Shown: one piece after another, positions 58,623 through 64,000 of the stretch
How the letters are laid out: each line of letters starts with the position of its first letter
Position numbering within the stretch: the stretch's first letter is position 1
Origin: Amphirosellinia nigrospora
Taxonomy: Eukaryota > Ascomycota > Sordariomycetes > Xylariales > Xylariaceae
NCBI GenBank assembly: GCA_004123355.1
Contig: SCHM01000002.1
Location: 9,335,569 to 9,399,568, forward strand
Reading direction: 5' to 3'
Length of the DNA stretch: 64,000 nucleotides
Program-made: the position numbers and the translations under genes
Notes under the pieces: model-generated
Seen by the model: only the letters and a program-made list of their open reading frames with translations
Databases searched by the model: none
What the model was told of the DNA's origin: nothing

Positions 58623-60547
58623 TCACCTGAATCGAGACCGGCAACGGCCCATCACTTCTCCCTGGCAAACAAGCTCCGCGCTGAACTCGGACCCGTCGAG
58701 TGTTAGATAGATATCAAAGTATACTCGGTAAAATGTACCCTGGGGGTATCCATGCGCTCGAAATCCTTCTCTAGATTCTTTCGCGACAAATCAGACGTCA
58801 ACGTGACAACCTCCTTTATACCTATAATGCTGTTAGTGTATAGAATAAGCGACGGAGTTAGATTGACACGTACGAGGATCTTTGGTATATTCGGGACACA
58901 CATCATCATCACACGCGTAGAGGACATCTTCGTACATGAGAGTAGCACCGGGTGCTACTTGCCGGAAGAATGAGACTTTGACAGGTTCACCGATCTTGAC
59001 CTTCTGGCCCTTTTGCACGAAAATTTGCCTAGTAAACTTGCAGCGATCCTTGCCGTCGAGAGACGGCACTCGGTACGCTTCAGGGTGGTAGCCCTCCTTG
59101 AATGGTTGAAGAGTGGCCATGAGGTAGTGCCGACGAGCAACGCGATGCGTGATAACTCTCTCCGTGATGCCGGCAGTAACGGCACCCTTGACAATAGCAG
59201 CAACCGAGTCCATAGGACGCACGACCTTGGACTGGAATTGGGGTGGGACGTGGAGCTTGATTTGTTGGAAGAGGTATTCAGAAGCACCAAAACCACCCAC
59301 CACCAAGATGTTCTGTAATGTCCGGTTCTGTGCCTGGATTGCGATAATCTGGTTCCTCACAAGCTCTAGAATTCGGTTGACGACGGGTTCGAAGCACTGG
59401 AGGATTTCCTCGTTCGTAAATGTCATATAACCTTCTTCGATGCCAGCTTCTGGGAACTCAGCCTCGATACCCACGTCCACCGCCCACTTTTGCCCATTGT
59501 TTCGGAAATCCGCCTTGATTCGGTTCTCGAAGTCCATGATACACTTGGCATAAACGCGGCCAGCAGTCTTGGATCCATCTGGTAGCTTCATCTTGCGAAT
59601 CTTAGTCCGTAGGATATTACTGAAATTTCTATTGAGTGCGGTTGAGCCACATGAGTCACCGGAACCTGCTGTGCACTCGGCTACAGTGAAAGGGTTCTCA
59701 TCCTCGACTTCGTAAGCGATCAAATCTACGGTACCACCACCACAATCGACGATGAGAATGGCATCATGGACCTTGAGGTTTAGAAGACCTGTCTTGGCGC
59801 AAAAGAGGGATGCAGCTTCAGGCTCGCTGACCAGTGTTAGTCGGTTGTCGTTCTCATCTCGCAGGAAGCCAGCTTGTATGGCAGCCGCCCTCGTAGCAGC
59901 CTTTCCAGCATCATTCCAAATAGCGGGCACGGTCAAGTAATAGCGAATATTACGCTCTTCTCTGTTAAAGACTTCACCAAGCGTCTTCTGGAGAGCTGCT
60001 CTCATAGCCTGACGCAACTTAAATAGATAGTCGGCGGCAACATCAATCTCAGACTTTCCAGGTGGCAGTGGTGGCAGGTTGATAGGATCAATGTATGTGT
60101 TTCCAGACAACATCAGCTGGAGTTTAAACCACTCAACTTTTTGGACTCCAGGTTTGGGATACCCCGTTGGTGCCAAAGCATCAGCGATATCCGGGCCCCA
60201 TCCAACAACCTTCTGGTACTGATCGTAATAAAGGACTGTTGGAATCTTGGCTATGTCAACCCACCGCCACCAACTTTAGGGATCGAGATTGCCTACCTTT
60301 TGTTTCGTATACGACCCTGCGCCTGGCCATTCTGTAATGATGTCTTCTTTGGCTTCGTTGTTCGTCGCGAAGGCGAAGGCAACACCAGAAAACGTTGTAC
60401 CCTAAAACAGTCAACCATGCGCCACAGGCTCCAGGAATCACCGAGTTGCATACGAAGTCAATTCCAACAATGAGCTGAGCCTTACTCCGGCTGTTACCCT
60501 CCACCTCAGCGGCTGGTCGTCCGTATGATCCCATAGTGTTCGTGGGC

Positions 60548-60579
<32 letters not shown>

Positions 60580-61078
60580 CGGGGCAGGACCAGGCTGCTG
60601 CGGATAGCCTGCGGGATAGACCGGGGGACCACCCGGTGCAGGTTGCGCGCCAGGTTGCATATGCATCGCTGGAGGGTAGCCCGAGACAGGGGCGCCGGTG
60701 TTGATGGGGGAGGGCCGCCGACCATCTGGGTAGGCGGGGTACGTGCCGGGTTTTGGGTCAGAGGGCTCGTGCGGCCAAGGGGTTGTTGCCCGGGTTGGAA
60801 GTTGGCGGTATAGCTGGGAGGACGAGGTCCAGCACCGGGATGGTTCATTATCGGGAGACTTGCCTGGGACGACGAGGCGATTGAGGTGGCCGTGGGCGCG
60901 GGGCCGGGCTGGCTCGTGGGCGGTGGAATCTGCGGTAGTGCAGCGCCCGGCGGGTAGGCCTGCGTGATTTGCGGTGGAGGGGTAGAGCTGGCGGGCGGAT
61001 TGTCTGAAGGGGGATGCTGGCGGTGGACTTCCGTTTACCTAATCCGAAGCCCTTGAAACGGGAATTCAAAGAATTCAT
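58623..61078 (-). CDS. HSPA12-type Hsp70 family protein with Pro/Gln-rich N-terminal extension
   Basis: Divergent Hsp70/actin-fold ATPase. The start at 61078 (MNSLNSRFKGFGLGKRKSTA) is followed by a long Pro/Gln-rich region with a glutamine run (60550-60588). The ATPase then shows phosphate-1 loop IVGIDFGTTFSGVAFAF (joined across intron 60402-60453), KIPTVLYYDQ after intron 60246-60296, YYLTVPAIWNDAGKAATRAA, phosphate-2 AILIVDCGGGTVDLIAYEV, and the adenosine motif ILVVGGFGASEYL. The C-terminus has a short variant part instead of the standard Hsp70 peptide-binding domain: intron 58822-58873, then IKEVVTLTSDLS, FYRVYFDIYLTLDGSEF and ELVCQGEVMGRCRSRFR. A single-base slip lies at a C5 run (about 58739-58743), and others lie in the Pro-rich N-terminus (C5 near 61006-61010, and 60720-60790). 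The domain from 60245 to 58874 is unbroken. Confidence 0.87.
60550..60588 (-). repeat. CAG/CAA repeat coding poly-Gln
   Basis: On the minus strand this reads as a run of CAG and CAA codons, about eleven glutamines, in the N-terminal extension of the Hsp70-like protein. Confidence 0.85.
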
Positions 61079-64000
61079 AAGGGAAAGAAAAAGAGAGAGG
61101 AGAGAGGAAACGACGGGCAGGCAGGAGCGGGACAAGTGAGGTAGAAGAGGAGAGACGAAGCGAGTGGTCGAGTGAGGGAAGACAAGGCGGGCTGGGCCAG
61201 GCTAGGCTGGACTGCGCTGCGGTGCTTTGCGTGTGCAGTGCTGTGCTGTGAGCCTGTGCTGCTGCTGCTGCTCGCTGCTACTGGACCTGGACTGGGCTGG
61301 CAGAGGAGGAGGAGTCTTTCTTGTGTCAGTCCGTCAGACTGACAAGGGGAGGGGACCCAAAGGGACATACATACGAGGGGGGGTGTGGACGGCGGAATGG
61401 GGGAATGGGGGCTTGGTCGGGTGGTTGCTTGGCGGCAAAGTCCTTCCCTTGTCCCTTCTTCCCTGCACTAGAATCTAGTGTAGTCTGGGCTATCAACAGT
61501 GCAGTGTTGTTCTGTTTGTATCAGTGATTCTTTTGGCATAGGTATACTGCTCTCCTAACGAAATCTCGAGCAGCTTGAATGGCGACGCTAAGTGTATTTG
61601 GAACAGTCGTTCGTCTATTCTAGGAGGAAGTGTCCAAGACAAGTTCTGTCGACGCCCTTGTGGATACGAATCAACTTTGTGTGTAGGTATTTTATTATGT
61701 AGGAAAGGTTGCCGTTCGGTCGGGTAGCAGTGCGTTTGGAGTTCTAGAAAGGTATTCAGTCTAGGTCGCGCGTAGGCATCAAAAAGTCCTACCATCTCAC
61801 GGACCCGGCAGTGAGAAAAGTGACAGGGGTTCCGACAACGGGGGTAGCACGGTGTACAGTACTACAGTACCAGACCTGCCATCTGATTACGGTGATTAAT
61901 CGCAGGACACTAACGAAGGAGAAAGGGCCATTGACTGCCCAGCCGTTCAGGGTTCCCTAGTGTAATTTAGGCCGGGTAAGAAAATAGCTGCTATCGACAG
62001 TTACGCTTTCTCATGAAACCGTCAATCACAGATCAAGTGGTGGATCACCATAGGTTCGCTCCCACCTCTCAAAGGGTCTGTCGCTTCCTAAGCCCACTAA
62101 ATGTCCACTGTGGCTGGACGAGCTGACTGCGCTAGGCGGGCATGGCAGTGCTCCGTGCAGGCCCCGTAGTTCTGGGGAGCGAGCAAGGCTGAAGAGATCT
62201 ACTGTCCTAAGAAGGGAGTAGTTTGGACCCTAGAGTGGACTAGACTAAACTATAAGTCCTACGGCATACCTAGTCTATTTGGAGTCCTACAGAGATTATA
62301 CTTGTCTACCATACCAGTTACTGGGTTTTCACCCAGTAAGGATTCAATTGCTATTGTGCGATTATCCCAATAAGCAGAAACAGAAGCAGAAATTGACTAT
62401 ATTTTCAGATAGTCAATAAAGCTAGGCCCGACTGTTACCCAATGACTTGGTGTTGCTGACAGGTGGAGTACATTAGGTAGTCAGTCTGGTGTGTTCCTCT
62501 TGTTGCCATGCAGCATCAGCACCCCGCTATGGAGAGCAAAGTACCTGCCAGTCGATGGCGGCCGGGTAACAAAATATTCCTTCGTTCTGGTGGTAATAAA
62601 ATTGCAAACTGCCCACATGCGGTGCTAGTGAGATGAAGATAGCTTAGGTTCCACATCAACAATGGAGAGAACTTGAAGAAAAAAAGTACCTGCCCAGGGT
62701 AGATAAGCACGCAGCTCGTACGATTAACATGGACAAAGGGATTACCTGGTAGCTTGTAGGAAACACAGAACATAATGATGTATCCTGAAGGCCGGGATGC
62801 CACGTGTGATTCCGTATATAGTATCAGAATGAGAGCATGGGGAGAGGTACAACATCTTATAGTCTTATGCTGTGTTAGTTCGTCGGTCTCGTTAAGAAAA
62901 GGCACATTAACTGACCTATCAAAGTAATGGTATTCTACATATCAAAAATAGCTACCGGATAGATAAGACTGCCAAGAAAAAGTATGAAAGCAGCACGGTC
63001 GTTTATTAAAACCAATTGCAACCTTCCATAGATTTTCTCAGCTGTATCATCCTGGATGCTTGTCGATGAGATTGCAGAGCTTCTCACTCATGATTACTGA
63101 TAGGTAATATTGGGAGCAGATAACTTCGAAATTCGCGGTGTAGTGATCTTCATAACAAAAGCACGTTCGGCGGATTCACGTACAAGCAGTGAAGCGAATC
63201 CATCAGTGTAGGCACCGTAATTCGCCCACTGATATAGGGAGAACTTCTCTACACGACTCACTACAGCCGTTCACCGCTCTTGATTTTGATGGAGTCCCTG
63301 ACCCCGCCATTTAAAGACTTGGCTGGCGCGTGGAACCCACCTAGTCAATAGGTGCCTGCTACCTACCTAAGTACCTATAGGGACTAACTCTCTCGAGGTC
63401 CTATGCCAGTAACGTCTTTTCTTGGTCGCTGTATTATTTTCCTCAATTATGGTCAAATAAAAGGAATTGATCGGGTTTAAACATGATCGAACACTACCCC
63501 GCTCGGGGCTCCAAAGTTGTTCAGCTTTGGAACGGTGCCCTACAACAATAAGCGCGGGAATATGAGGCTCAGCTAAGCTCAGCCTCCATCGGGGGTAAGA
63601 AAAGGTTCCCTGAACTGTGTGTGGAATCTGGTAGCTTGATTAACAGAGCTAAAACGTTGAACAGGCAGGTCTGAAGCAGAACTGCAGTAAATTTGCGCTA
63701 TCAAATCTCTAACAAACATCATGTACTCAATGTCTAGAAGTTATGAATGTTACCCAACGCCTTACAAAATAAGGCTGTCCCCGACTTACAGATGTGTGTC
63801 GGGGACTGAACACTTGACACCCCCAACCAGTCAAATCGTCTCTGGGCGTTCGATAGTGTCTAGACCAGGTCGGTTTGGGGGCCATTGACCATCGAGGGGC
63901 GGGCGGAATCTCGACAGCCGCACGGAGCTGCAAGAATCCGGGGTTCAAGCTAGAGATTCGTTGGGGGTCCTAGTTTTCGACGACGTGTCTACGACAAAAA
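61079..64000. other. Gene-free right end of the window
   Basis: Promoter side of the Hsp70-like gene, then about 2.5 kb without a supported gene. A 129-residue minus-strand frame (62905-62516) has no features. Several TACCTAAGTACCTA-type motifs occur (63360-63380), and there is a strong hairpin at 63777-63806. Confidence 0.5.
63777..63806. other. Perfect 9-bp stem hairpin
   Basis: GTCCCCGAC (63777-63785) and GTCGGGGAC (63798-63806) are exact inverted repeats separated by 12 bases. Function unknown; it could be chance or part of an unrecognised element. Confidence 0.6.

Noticed and set aside
62516-62905. 129-residue minus-strand frame
   Set aside because: Mixed hydrophobic composition without signal, domain or splice context; likely accidental.
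1-64000. tRNA, rRNA and CRISPR arrays
   Set aside because: No B-box-like GGTTCGAxxCC in a plausible tRNA context, no rRNA-like sequence and no spaced direct repeats were found by eye.

Overview
The window reads as a nuclear segment of a filamentous ascomycete, most likely a Sordariomycete. The evidence is many genes broken by 50-200 bp introns with GT(A/G)xGT donors and xxCTAAC branch sites, a Zn2Cys6 transcription factor, a LaeA-type methyltransferase, a CFEM protein, the autophagy factor ATG29, the Mediator subunit MED31, a Rap1/Krev-1 GTPase, and AT-shifted repeat remains that look RIP-mutated. Species assignment is inference. No rRNA, tRNA, CRISPR array or biosynthetic cluster was recognised.

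Layout. 0.4-3.3 kb: Zn2Cys6 transcription factor (+). 3.9-5.5 kb: LaeA-like methyltransferase (-), convergent with it. 6.8-8.2 kb: SGNH/PC-esterase-like type II membrane protein (-). 8.2-16.3 kb: gene-poor, with one unrecognised coding-looking stretch near 10-11 kb. 16.3-17.9 kb: Whi3/Scw1-type RNA-binding protein (+) behind a long pyrimidine-rich leader. 18-24.2 kb: gene-poor. 24.3-25.3 kb: Rap1-like GTPase (+). 27.5-28.8 kb: IPI3 (-). 30.1-31.3 kb: inactivated Tc1/mariner transposase relic. 33.2-35.2 kb: conserved-looking fungal protein (+). 36.7-37.9 kb: multi-pass membrane protein (-). 38.8-40.3 kb: ATG29 (+). 41.0-42.5 kb: uncharacterised conserved-looking protein (-). 44.2-44.9 kb: small GPI-type secreted protein (+). 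45.8-47.7 kb: secreted FAD oxidase (-). 49.9-50.6 kb: CFEM GPI protein (+). 51.1-51.5 kb: MITE with 74-bp perfect terminal inverted repeats. 51.7-54.4 kb: compact housekeeping block MED31 (+), RPC11 (-), ankyrin protein (+). 55.8-57.1 kb: thaumatin-like GPI protein (-). 58.6-61.1 kb: HSPA12-type Hsp70 (-). 61.1-64 kb: no gene seen.

Functionally this is a mixed neighbourhood, not a pathway. It contains core machinery (Mediator, Pol III, 60S ribosome assembly, autophagy, polarity GTPase, RNA-binding growth regulator) interspersed with cell-surface or secreted proteins (CFEM, small GPI protein, thaumatin-like, FAD oxidase, SGNH protein).

The most striking global property is that many otherwise convincing host genes carry one or more single-base frame changes. 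Several lie in short G or C runs. Other genes (MED31, RPC11, CFEM, Rap1-like) are intact in frame. Uncorrected sequencing or assembly indels are the simplest explanation, but the sequence alone cannot prove it. No previously undescribed multi-gene system could be supported.
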